Source: Lichenicoccus sp965213775 (GTDB lineage: Bacteria; Pseudomonadota; Alphaproteobacteria; Acetobacterales; Acetobacteraceae). From it: a stretch of DNA of 64,000 nucleotides. The notes under the pieces are model-generated. The model saw nothing but the letters and a program-made list of their open reading frames with translations. It searched no databases and was not told the DNA's origin. Positions 49,691-59,954 of this stretch are shown in pieces. Location: contig CBDCAC010000002.1 of the NCBI GenBank assembly GCA_965213775.1, positions 496,001 to 560,000 of the forward strand, read 5' to 3'. The position numbers and the translations under genes were made by a program. Numbering within the stretch: position 1 is the first letter of the stretch; each line of letters starts with the position of its first letter.

Positions 49691-51106
49691 ATGCACCATG
49701 CCTCTCTCCCCGGACGACTCCTGATGATCGGCTGCGGCAGCATCGGCCAGGGCGTCCTGCCGCTGCTCCTGCGCCACATCGACATTCCGGCCGAGCGGAT
49801 CTCGGTCATCACCGCTGACGCCCGCGGCGCCGACATCGCCAGCCGCTACGGTATCGCGTTCGCCATCCATCCGCTCACTCGCGAGAACTACCGCGACCTA
49901 CTGACCCCGCGCTTGCGCTCTGGCGACGTGCTGCTGAACCTGTCGGTAGACGTCTCCTCACTCGACCTCGTCGCCCTCTGCCAGGGCCTCGGCGTTGTGT
50001 ACCTCGACACCTGCATCGAGCCCTGGGCCGGCGGCTACACGGACCCGTCGCTGAGCCCGTCGCAGCGCTCGAACTACGCGCTTCGCGAAGCTGCCCTCGA
50101 GCTTGCTGGCCACACCACCGGTGGCCCGACCGCGGTGCTGACCCACGGCGCCAATCCTGGCCTCGTCTCGCACCTCGTCAAGCAGGCGCTGCTCGACATC
50201 GCCCGCGACGCCGGCCTTCACGCTGCGCCGAGCTCGCGCGACGGCTGGGCCCGTCTCGCCCGGCAGCTCGGCGTGCGGACGATCCATATCGCCGAGCGCG
50301 ACACCCAGGTCGCGAACGGCGCCAAGCAGCCGGGCGAATTCGTCAATACCTGGTCGATCGACGGCTTCGTCGGCGAAGGCTGCCAGCCGGCCGAGCTCGG
50401 CTGGGGGTCGCACGAGAAGGCGCTGCCACCCGACGGACGCCATCACGCCATTGGCAGCGGCGCCGCCATCTATCTCGGGCGACCCGGCGCCTCGACCAAG
50501 GTGCGCAGTTGGACCCCGCTCGCCGGCCCGATCCACGGCTGGCTGATCACCCACAGCGAGTCGATCTCAATCGCGGACTACCTGACCGTCCGCGAAGATG
50601 GGCGCGAGGACGGCACCGTCGTCTATCGCCCCACCGTGCACTACGCCTACCATCCCTGTAATGACGCAGTGCTGTCGCTGCACGAGCTCGCCGGCCGCAA
50701 CTGGGCGATCCAGCCGCGTCAGCGCCTGCTGATGGATGACATCGTCTCCGGCGCCGACGAGCTCGGCGTGCTGCTGATGGGTCATGCCCGCGGCGCCTAC
50801 TGGCTCGGCTCGCGCCTCACCATCGACGAGGCTCGCCGTCTCGCGCCTTACAACAATGCCACCAGCCTGCAGGTCACCGCGACGGTGCTCGCCGGCCTGG
50901 TCTGGGCGCTGGAGAACCCCCGCCGCGGTATCGTCGAGGCCGACGAGATCGACCACGCACGGGTGCTCGAGATCGCCCGCCCTTATCTTGGCGAGGTCGT
51001 CGGCGTTTACAGCGATTGGACGCCGCTCAACGACCGCGGAACCCTGTTCGGCGAGGCCTTGGACGCCGAAGATCCCTGGCAATTCAGCAACTTTCGCGTC
51101 AGTTGA
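49691..51106 (+). CDS. hss: Homospermidine synthase
   Basis: A 471-residue NAD-dependent enzyme that joins two putrescine units into sym-homospermidine with release of ammonia. The N-terminal Rossmann motif is LMIGCGSIGQGV. The segments DTCIEPWAGGY, THGANPGLVSHLVKQAL, LGWGSHEK and SYIAD-like SISIADYL are typical. It forms an operon with the decarboxylase 114 bp upstream, a gap holding no gene but some GC-rich repeat-like sequence. A GGAG site precedes the ATG. Confidence 0.95.
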   Translation: MHHASLPGRLLMIGCGSIGQGVLPLLLRHIDIPAERISVITADARGADIASRYGIAFAIHPLTRENYRDLLTPRLRSGDVLLNLSVDVSSLDLVALCQGLGVVYLDTCIEPWAGGYTDPSLSPSQRSNYALREAALELAGHTTGGPTAVLTHGANPGLVSHLVKQALLDIARDAGLHAAPSSRDGWARLARQLGVRTIHIAERDTQVANGAKQPGEFVNTWSIDGFVGEGCQPAELGWGSHEKALPPDGRHHAIGSGAAIYLGRPGASTKVRSWTPLAGPIHGWLITHSESISIADYLTVREDGREDGTVVYRPTVHYAYHPCNDAVLSLHELAGRNWAIQPRQRLLMDDIVSGADELGVLLMGHARGAYWLGSRLTIDEARRLAPYNNATSLQVTATVLAGLVWALENPRRGIVEADEIDHARVLEIARPYLGEVVGVYSDWTPLNDRGTLFGEALDAEDPWQFSNFRVS

Positions 51107-51116
51107 GGGAGGCGCG

Positions 51117-51596
51117 ATGGACGCGCTGAGCGGGGTTCTTTCGCCCGAGGAGGTGGCGCACAGCATCCAGGTGGCGCTCACCCCGGTGTTCCTGCTGTCC
51201 GGCATCGGCACGCTGCTCAACGTCTTCAACCAGCGCGTCGCGCGCGTATCCGACCACATGGAGCATCTGCACGGGCTGCTCGCGGAAACCGCCGACGAGG
51301 TGGTGCTCGCCCACCACGCGCGCCACCTGCGGCGCCTGGCCAGGCGCACGCTGGCGCTGGATGCCGCCATCCTGTGCGCCGCCGTCGGCGGCGGTTCGAG
51401 CTGCTGCGCCGCGTTCACCCTGTTCCTCGTCTCGGCTCGGCAAAGCGGCGGCAGCTGGGTCCTCTCGGCGCTGTTCGGCGTGGCGCTTGCCTGCACGATC
51501 GCCGCCCTTGGCGCGTTCCTCGTCGACAGTCTGCTGTCTTGGCACGGCCTGCGCCGCGACGGGCCGATGCCGCACGCTCCGGCTCGGGCAACGTAA
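51117..51596 (+). CDS. DUF2721 membrane protein
   Basis: A 159-residue protein with three predicted membrane segments: about residues 17-37 (IQVALTPVFLLSGIGTLLNVF), 83-105 and 116-138. The SGIGTLLNVFNQRVARV segment after the first helix is the family signature. Function is unknown. It starts 10 bp after homospermidine synthase with a strong GAGGGAGG site, so it is probably co-transcribed with the polyamine genes. Confidence 0.85.
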   Translation: MDALSGVLSPEEVAHSIQVALTPVFLLSGIGTLLNVFNQRVARVSDHMEHLHGLLAETADEVVLAHHARHLRRLARRTLALDAAILCAAVGGGSSCCAAFTLFLVSARQSGGSWVLSALFGVALACTIAALGAFLVDSLLSWHGLRRDGPMPHAPARAT

Positions 51597-51600
51597 GCAC

Positions 51601-51712
51601 GGCGAGGGGCTTTGCCCCCTCGACCCCAACAAATGCGGAGCCTTCGAGATCCAACGAATTGGGTCCGGGGCCTCGGGCCCCAGCGGAGTCCAGAGGCAGA
51701 GCCTCTGGCCTT
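51601..51712. repeat. Intergenic four-hairpin repeat, copy 8
   Basis: A 112-bp copy in the orientation of copies 1, 2 and 7. It has GAGGGGCTTTGCCCCCTC, a weakened middle hairpin, GGGGCCTCGGGCCCC and CCAGAGGCAGAGCCTCTGG. The last hairpin is identical to that of copy 7, suggesting a shared sub-lineage. Confidence 0.85.
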
Positions 51713-51769
51713 GATTACAAAACTACGGCACTCCTGCGGCCCGCGCTCTCGCCTCACCGAAAGCTTACG

Positions 51770-52234
51770 ATGGGCCTGCTCTCCCTGTTCCGTGCTCGCA
51801 GCAGCGTCTCCGGCGCCGAGCCGTTGCCGACGCGCAGCAAGGACTGGTTTCGCAGCGCGCTGCGCCGGCAAGGCTGGCAGATCGGCGAGACCTGGCGGCC
51901 GCTGCTGCAGATGGAGGCGCAGCGTCCCGGCCTGCCGCATCTATTCATCGCCTGGGAATTTGGCCCGCTACACGAATTGCTGCTCGACACGCTGAACGTC
52001 ACCGGCGGCGTCGACAACCAGGCGGTCGTGATCTTCACCCTCGTGCATCCGCCGGACTACCTGCTGCAGGCGGCAGCCGCCCGCAACGTGCTGCTCATGC
52101 GCTACGACCAGATCCCACGCCTGGTCGAGAAGGTCGGCGAGATGAAGGCTATGCTGCGGGAGGAGCGGCGACGCGCCAAGGAGGCGAACCAGGCCTTGCC
52201 GACTGGTCCAAGCGAGGCGGACGTAGAAAGTTAG
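51770..52234 (+). CDS. Hypothetical protein of unknown function
   Basis: A 154-residue soluble protein starting MGLLSLFRARSSVSGAEPLP. A folded core seems to run from KDWFRSALRRQGWQIGETW to LMRYDQIPRLVEKVGEMK, with an alternating strand/helix pattern (HLFIAWEFGPLHELLLDTL, AVVIFTLVHPPDYLLQ). The C-terminus is a charged helix. I do not recognise the family. No clear ribosome-binding site precedes the ATG (AAGC at -8). It lies between two different intergenic repeats. Confidence 0.7.
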   Translation: MGLLSLFRARSSVSGAEPLPTRSKDWFRSALRRQGWQIGETWRPLLQMEAQRPGLPHLFIAWEFGPLHELLLDTLNVTGGVDNQAVVIFTLVHPPDYLLQAAAARNVLLMRYDQIPRLVEKVGEMKAMLREERRRAKEANQALPTGPSEADVES

Positions 52235-52239
52235 AAAGA

Positions 52240-52347
52240 GCTTCTTTTTAAAAAAAGAAGCAAAAACTTCTATCCGCGCTGACGCGCCCTCAACCGGGCA
52301 CAATCCAAATTGGACAAAAGTTTTTGGTTCTTTTTTCAAAAAGAACC
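52240..52347. repeat. AT-rich palindromic intergenic element
   Basis: Two strong hairpins bracket a GC-rich centre: GCTTCTTTTTAAAAAAAGAA (from 52240, closing at 52261) and GGTTCTTTTTTCAAAAAGAA (from 52326, closing at 52347). AAAAACTT (52262-52269) also pairs with AAGTTTTT (52318-52325), so the whole element can fold on itself. It fills the convergent gap between the hypothetical gene and ilvA and could terminate both. Its composition is very unlike the surrounding DNA. Confidence 0.8.
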
Positions 52348-52353
52348 GCTTCC

Positions 52354-53583
52354 TTATCCTCTCTGCACCACGTAACGCGCCATCAGCGCCGTCTCGATCG
52401 ACTGCGCGTGCAGTTGGTCGCGCGCCTCCACCATCACCTCGAGCACCGCCGCCTGCACGCTCGGCACCGCGCGCAGGCGCTGGTGCTGCACTTCAATGAT
52501 ATTGCCGCCCGAGCGGCCGATGATCGTTGCGATGTCGGCCAGCACGCCGGGCCGATCCGGGATCTCCATGCGCAGCCGCAGCAGACGGCCGTCGCGCAGC
52601 AGACCGCGCATCAGCACGTTGGCGAGGATGCGCGCGTCGATGTTGGCGCCGCAGACCGGCACGCCGACGCGTCGGCCGCGGAAGCGCTCCGGGTGCGCCA
52701 GCATGCCGGCGAGGGCCGCCGCGCCTGCGCCCTCGGCCACCAGCTTGGCGCCCTCCGCGAGCAGCACTACCGCCGCCTCGACGCTCTCCTCGGGTGCGAC
52801 CAGCACCTCCGAGACGTGCCGGCGGATCAACGGCCGGGTCAGCACGCCGGTCTGGCCGACCGCGATGCCCTCGGCGATCGTCGAGCCGCCGGCGATTGGC
52901 ATCGCCACCAGCGAGGCGTGCGAGGCGACCTGCACGCCGATGATCTCGGTTGCCGGGTTCAAGCCTTTGGCCGCCGCGGCGCAGCCGGCGATCAGCCCGC
53001 CGCCGCCGATCGGCACCACCAGCATGTCGAGGTTTGGCGCGTCCTCCAGCAGCTCGAGCGCGAGCGTGCCCTGGCCGGCGATGATAGCCAGGTCGTCATA
53101 GGGGTGGATGAACACCAGGCCCTGCGCCGCGGCCAGCGTGTGGGCGTGGGCGCTGCTCTCGGCCAGTGTGTCGCCGTGCAGCACCACCTCGGCGCCGTAG
53201 CCGGCGGTGCGGCTCACCTTGGCCAGCGGCGTGAAGCTCGGCATCACGATTACCGCGCGGATGCCGAGCAGGGCGGCGTGGCGCGCCACACCCTGCGCAT
53301 GGTTGCCGGCCGACATCGCGACCACCCCGCGCGCCCGCTCGTCGGCGTCGAGCAGCGCCAGCCGGTTGGCGGCGCCGCGCTCCTTGAACGAGCCGACCGC
53401 CTGCAGCGTGTCCAGCTTGAGGGTGACCGCAGCGCCGGTCGCCTGGTCGATCGCCTCGGAGCGGATCGACGGCGTGCGCAGCACCCGGCCGCGGATGCGG
53501 GCGGCTGCCGCCCGCACATCGTCAAGCGTCACCGCAGGCTCAGCCAGCACGCGCTCGGGCAGGCTGCCGACGGCGACGTCCAT
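52354..53583 (-). CDS. ilvA: Threonine ammonia-lyase (threonine deaminase)
   Basis: A 409-residue PLP enzyme converting threonine to 2-oxobutanoate, the entry to isoleucine synthesis. The PLP lysine is Lys67 in VGSFKERGA, and the phosphate loop is PIGGGGLIAG. A C-terminal ACT domain (from about residue 332, MEIPDRPGVLADIATII) suggests regulation by an amino acid. The single short ACT domain resembles the catabolic/biosynthetic hybrid type frequent in alphaproteobacteria. greA ends 5 bp upstream on the same strand. Confidence 0.93.
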   Translation of the reverse strand: MDVAVGSLPERVLAEPAVTLDDVRAAAARIRGRVLRTPSIRSEAIDQATGAAVTLKLDTLQAVGSFKERGAANRLALLDADERARGVVAMSAGNHAQGVARHAALLGIRAVIVMPSFTPLAKVSRTAGYGAEVVLHGDTLAESSAHAHTLAAAQGLVFIHPYDDLAIIAGQGTLALELLEDAPNLDMLVVPIGGGGLIAGCAAAAKGLNPATEIIGVQVASHASLVAMPIAGGSTIAEGIAVGQTGVLTRPLIRRHVSEVLVAPEESVEAAVVLLAEGAKLVAEGAGAAALAGMLAHPERFRGRRVGVPVCGANIDARILANVLMRGLLRDGRLLRLRMEIPDRPGVLADIATIIGRSGGNIIEVQHQRLRAVPSVQAAVLEVMVEARDQLHAQSIETALMARYVVQRG

Positions 53584-53588
53584 CGCTA

Positions 53589-54062
53589 TCAGACGAACTT
53601 GACGGCGAGTATCTCGTAGGTGCGGTCACCGCCAGGAGCAGGGACCGAGATGCTGTCACCCGGCTTCTTGCCAATCAGCGCCTTGGCCAGAGGCGAGGAG
53701 ATCGACAGTCGCTGCGCCTTGATGTCGGCCTCGTGCAACCCGACGAGCTGATAACTCGCCTCCTTTTCCGTCTCCTCGTCGACAAGCCGAACATGGGCGC
53801 CGAATTTCACCGTGTCGCCCGACAGCGTCGATGGGTCGATCACCTCGACCGAGGAGACGATCTCCTCGAGCTCCGCAATCCGGCCCTCGATGAACGACTG
53901 ACGGTCGCGCGCGGCGTGATACTCGGCGTTCTCCGATAAATCGCCATGGGTGCGCGCCTCGGCGATCGCGCGGATGACCTCGGGGCGTGCCTCGCTCTTG
54001 AGTTGGCGGAGCTCGTCCTCGAGGCGCCTGAGCCCAGGTCCGGTCATCGGAAATTTCTGCAA
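53589..54062 (-). CDS. greA: Transcription elongation factor GreA
   Basis: A 157-residue factor that stimulates RNA cleavage by backtracked RNA polymerase. The coiled-coil N-terminus has RAIAEARTHGDLSENAEYHA, with the acidic tip residues, and the C-terminal FKBP-like domain has SPLAKALIGKKPGDSI. The TTG at 54062 gives the conserved QKFPMT start and the canonical length, with AAGGA 7 nt upstream. The ATG at 54152 in the same frame would add 30 unrelated residues. It follows carB on the same strand after 101 bp. Confidence 0.95.
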   Translation of the reverse strand: MQKFPMTGPGLRRLEDELRQLKSEARPEVIRAIAEARTHGDLSENAEYHAARDRQSFIEGRIAELEEIVSSVEVIDPSTLSGDTVKFGAHVRLVDEETEKEASYQLVGLHEADIKAQRLSISSPLAKALIGKKPGDSISVPAPGGDRTYEILAVKFV

Positions 54063-54163
54063 CGAAGCGTCCTTGACGGCATAACGCGTGACGCCCCTAC
54101 TCAAGTGGGGGACTGAAAGCGTGGCGCGCAACTGCGAACAGCCTCCGGCCAATCCGGAGGCAA

Positions 54164-57457
<3,294 letters not shown>

Positions 57458-57490
57458 CTCTCAGCATCCGATTGAAAGTTAGGTTGAAGA

Positions 57491-57666
57491 AGGCAAAGGG
57501 CTTTGCCCCTTGACCCCACCAAAGCGTAGGCTTTGGAAACATTTACTGAGGGGGACTGCGGCTCAGGGCGGCACAGCCATTTCACGAGCTCGCCTGAAAA
57601 CCACCTCTAATGGAGGGGGGTCTGGGGCCTCAGGCCCCAGCGGGTCGAGGGCAGAGCCCTCGCCTT
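57491..57666. repeat. Intergenic four-hairpin repeat, copy 9 (enlarged centre)
   Basis: A 176-bp copy between carA and carB. The outer AAAGGGCTTTGCCCCTT and CGAGGGCAGAGCCCTCG hairpins, CAAAGCGTAGGCTTTG and GGGGCCTCAGGCCCC are retained. The centre carries about 65 bp of extra sequence (about 57540-57605) compared with copy 1. Confidence 0.8.
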
Positions 57667-57688
57667 GCTTGAAGCGTCCAAGGACCTC

Positions 57689-59035
57689 TCAGCGCCCCAT
57701 CAGCGCAACGAAGCGCTCAAACAAGTGGTGGCTGTCCGACGGTCCCGGCGTCGCCTCGGGATGATACTGCACACTGAAGGCGCGCCGCTCCTCGCAGGCG
57801 ATGCCCTCGTTGGAGCCGTCGAACAGCGAGCGATGGGTAACCCGCACGCCCTCTGGCAGCGTCGCCTCATCCACTGCGAAGCCGTGGTTCTGGCTGGTGA
57901 TCTCGACCCGTCCGGTCGCCAAATCCGTCACCGGCTGGTTCTGGCCACGATGGCCCTGCCTAAGCTTGTAGGTCTTCGCCCCAAGCGCCAGCGCCAGCAG
58001 CTGGTGGCCAAGGCAGATGCCGAACACCGGCACGCGGGCGGCGAGCACACCCTGGATCGCCGGCACCGCATAGATACCCGTCGCGGCCGGATCTCCCGGG
58101 CCGTTGGAGAGGAAGACCCCGTCCGGCCTGAGCCGCAGGATATCCACCGCACTCGCATCCGCCGGCACCACGGTGACCCGGCTGCCGGTCGCCGCGAGAC
58201 ACCGCAGGATGTTGCGCTTGGCGCCGTAATCCACCGCGACGACGTGCCGGCTCGGCGCCGTCTGCTCACCGAACCCCGCCGGCCAGGACCACTCGGTCTG
58301 GTTCCACGCATAGCTCTGGGTGCACGACACCGCGCGCGCCAGGTCCATCCCCTCCAGCCCCGCCCAGTTGCGCGCCGCCGCCATCAGGGCCGGCAGGTCG
58401 AAGCGGCCGTCGGCCGGAAAGCTGATCACGCCGGTCGCCGGACCGCCCTGCCGGATGCGGAGTGTCAGCGCCCGAGTGTCCACCCCGGCGATGCCGGTCA
58501 CCCCCTGCGCGCGCAGCCAGCGATCAAGCGGCTGCGTCGCCCGCCAGTTCGACGCCTCGGTCAGATCCTCTTTCACCACCAGGCCGCGCGCCGCGATCGT
58601 GCCGGCCTCGACGTCTTGGAGATTGGCGCCGACATTGCCGATATGCGGGAAGGTGAAGGTAATGATCTGGGCGGCGTAGGAGGGGTCGGTGAGCGTTTCC
58701 TGGTAGCCGGTCATCCCAGTATTGAAGCACACCTCGCCGATCCGCTCAGCCCCCGGCGAGTGCGCCCCAAATCCCCGCCCCCACAGGCAGGTCCCGTCTG
58801 CGAGCACCAGCAGCGCCGTCGCGCCCTCCGGCGCCTCGTTCTCGCCAGCCGGCCCGCCGCCTTCGAGCTCCGCGAAGCTCAACCCCGTTGCCGCCATCAC
58901 CGCGCTCCAATGCCGCGTCGGAATGGCGTGCGACTGCCGCCACTTGCGCACCGCCTCGGTGCCGATGCTGCAGAGCGATGCCGCGCGCTCCGCACCGCCC
59001 ATCCGCTCGATGATGCCGTCGATGTCCAGGATCAT
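57689..59035 (-). CDS. carA: Carbamoyl-phosphate synthase small subunit with N-terminal helix-turn-helix
   Basis: A 448-residue protein. Residues about 72-448 are a complete CarA: ALLVLADGTCLWGRGFG, the GMTGYQETLTDPSY segment, and the class I glutaminase with its Cys in FGICLGHQLLALALG and His/Glu in QYHPEATPGP. It supplies ammonia from glutamine to CarB. The first 58 residues are extra and look like a YdaS/Cro-type helix-turn-helix (IIERMGGAERAASL then GTEAVRKWRQ and AIPTRHWSAVMAATG). No ATG lies between the two parts, and the frame is continuous. There is no clear ribosome-binding site. Confidence 0.92.
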   Translation of the reverse strand: MILDIDGIIERMGGAERAASLCSIGTEAVRKWRQSHAIPTRHWSAVMAATGLSFAELEGGGPAGENEAPEGATALLVLADGTCLWGRGFGAHSPGAERIGEVCFNTGMTGYQETLTDPSYAAQIITFTFPHIGNVGANLQDVEAGTIAARGLVVKEDLTEASNWRATQPLDRWLRAQGVTGIAGVDTRALTLRIRQGGPATGVISFPADGRFDLPALMAAARNWAGLEGMDLARAVSCTQSYAWNQTEWSWPAGFGEQTAPSRHVVAVDYGAKRNILRCLAATGSRVTVVPADASAVDILRLRPDGVFLSNGPGDPAATGIYAVPAIQGVLAARVPVFGICLGHQLLALALGAKTYKLRQGHRGQNQPVTDLATGRVEITSQNHGFAVDEATLPEGVRVTHRSLFDGSNEGIACEERRAFSVQYHPEATPGPSDSHHLFERFVALMGR

Positions 59036-59041
59036 GCCAGC

Positions 59042-59093
59042 AGCATAAGGGAGCAGATTTCCCAGATCAAATACGACGGCGACATCTGGGAAA
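59042..59093. promoter_or_regulatory. carA promoter overlapping a 10-bp-arm inverted repeat (candidate operator)
   Basis: Arms TTTCCCAGAT (59058-59067) and ATCTGGGAAA (59084-59093) are perfect complements with a 16-bp spacer. On the reverse strand TTGATC (59065-59070), 17 bp, TATGCT (59042-59047) forms a promoter-like pair; one arm overlaps it from the -35 box inward. The -10 box ends 6 bp before the carA ATG, so the message may be leaderless. The repeat lies between divergent carA and the GatB/YqeY gene and could control both. Confidence 0.55.
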
Positions 59094-59157
59094 ACCTTTC
59101 CGAGAGGCCGATAACAGCCACGCGGCAGGCTGCCGCCTGACCTGAAGGGAGACCACC

Positions 59158-59616
59158 ATGGACCTGCGCAACGCCGTGACCGAAGCCGTGAAGGCCTCGA
59201 TGAAGTCGGGCGACAGTGCTCGCACCGGCACGCTCCGCATGATCATGGCGCGTATCAAGGACGTCGACATCGCCGCCCGCACGAAATCTCCGGACCCGGT
59301 GCCCGACGACGAGCTGCACAACGCGCTGCGCTCCATGGTCAAGTCACGCCACGACTCGATCGCGCTCTACGTCCAGGGCAATCGGCCGGAGCTCGCCGAC
59401 AAGGAACGCGCCGAGATCGCCGTCATCGAGCACTTCCTGCCGCGACAACTCGATGACGACGCCATGGTCGCAGCCGTCGATGAAGCGGTCGCCAGCACCG
59501 GCGCCACCAGCCCCAAGCAGATGGGCCAAGTCATGGCGGCGCTGAAGGCTAAATACGCCGCCAGCCTGGACATGAGCAAAGTTGGGCCACTGGTGAAGGC
59601 GAGACTCGGCGGCTGA
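59158..59616 (+). CDS. GatB/YqeY domain protein
   Basis: A 152-residue helical protein beginning MDLRNAVTEAVKASMKSGD. The YqeY pattern is clear: RTGTLRMIMARIKDVDIAAR, MVKSRHDSIALY, IEHFLPRQLDDD and the closing GQVMAALKAKYA plus KVGPLVKARL. The fold resembles the tail domain of the GatB amidotransferase subunit; the cellular role is not established. A GAAGGGAG site precedes the ATG. A gatB/yqeY gene just upstream of dnaG and rpoD is a common arrangement in alphaproteobacteria. Confidence 0.93.
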   Translation: MDLRNAVTEAVKASMKSGDSARTGTLRMIMARIKDVDIAARTKSPDPVPDDELHNALRSMVKSRHDSIALYVQGNRPELADKERAEIAVIEHFLPRQLDDDAMVAAVDEAVASTGATSPKQMGQVMAALKAKYAASLDMSKVGPLVKARLGG

Positions 59617-59880
59617 AGGCAAGGGCTTTGCCCTTGTCCCATCAAGGCGGAGCCTTTGAAATCCGTCCGCTGATCGGTGCCCTACGACCGTCTTGGCACA
59701 TCAGACACGGAGCGGCTTCATCGCAGTGTGACACGCGCGGCTATCGGTCGCTTCAGAAACATTATGCTGTAAACCAACGCTTTTTAACGTATTGCCCACA
59801 GGCAGGACGTCACCATCGATCTCTTAAGTGTCGGGGTCCGGGGCCTCCCGGCCCCAGCGGGCCAAGGGCAGAGCCCTTGC
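59617..59880. repeat. Intergenic four-hairpin repeat, copy 10 (split by about 150 bp)
   Basis: The left half (CAAGGGCTTTGCCCTTG, AAGGCGGAGCCTTT) lies at 59617-59670 directly after the GatB/YqeY stop. The right half (GGGGCCTCCCGGCCCC, CAAGGGCAGAGCCCTTG) lies at about 59830-59880. Between them is a lower-GC segment of about 150 bp with no repeat character or gene; it may hold the dnaG promoter. The rest of 59881-59954 shows nothing else. Confidence 0.75.
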
Positions 59881-59954
59881 ATTTTGCTTCGCCGTGCTTG
59901 CCTGACGCTCCGCTAGCCCTGTCTTGCGGTCTTTCATGCTAGCGTCATCAACCG

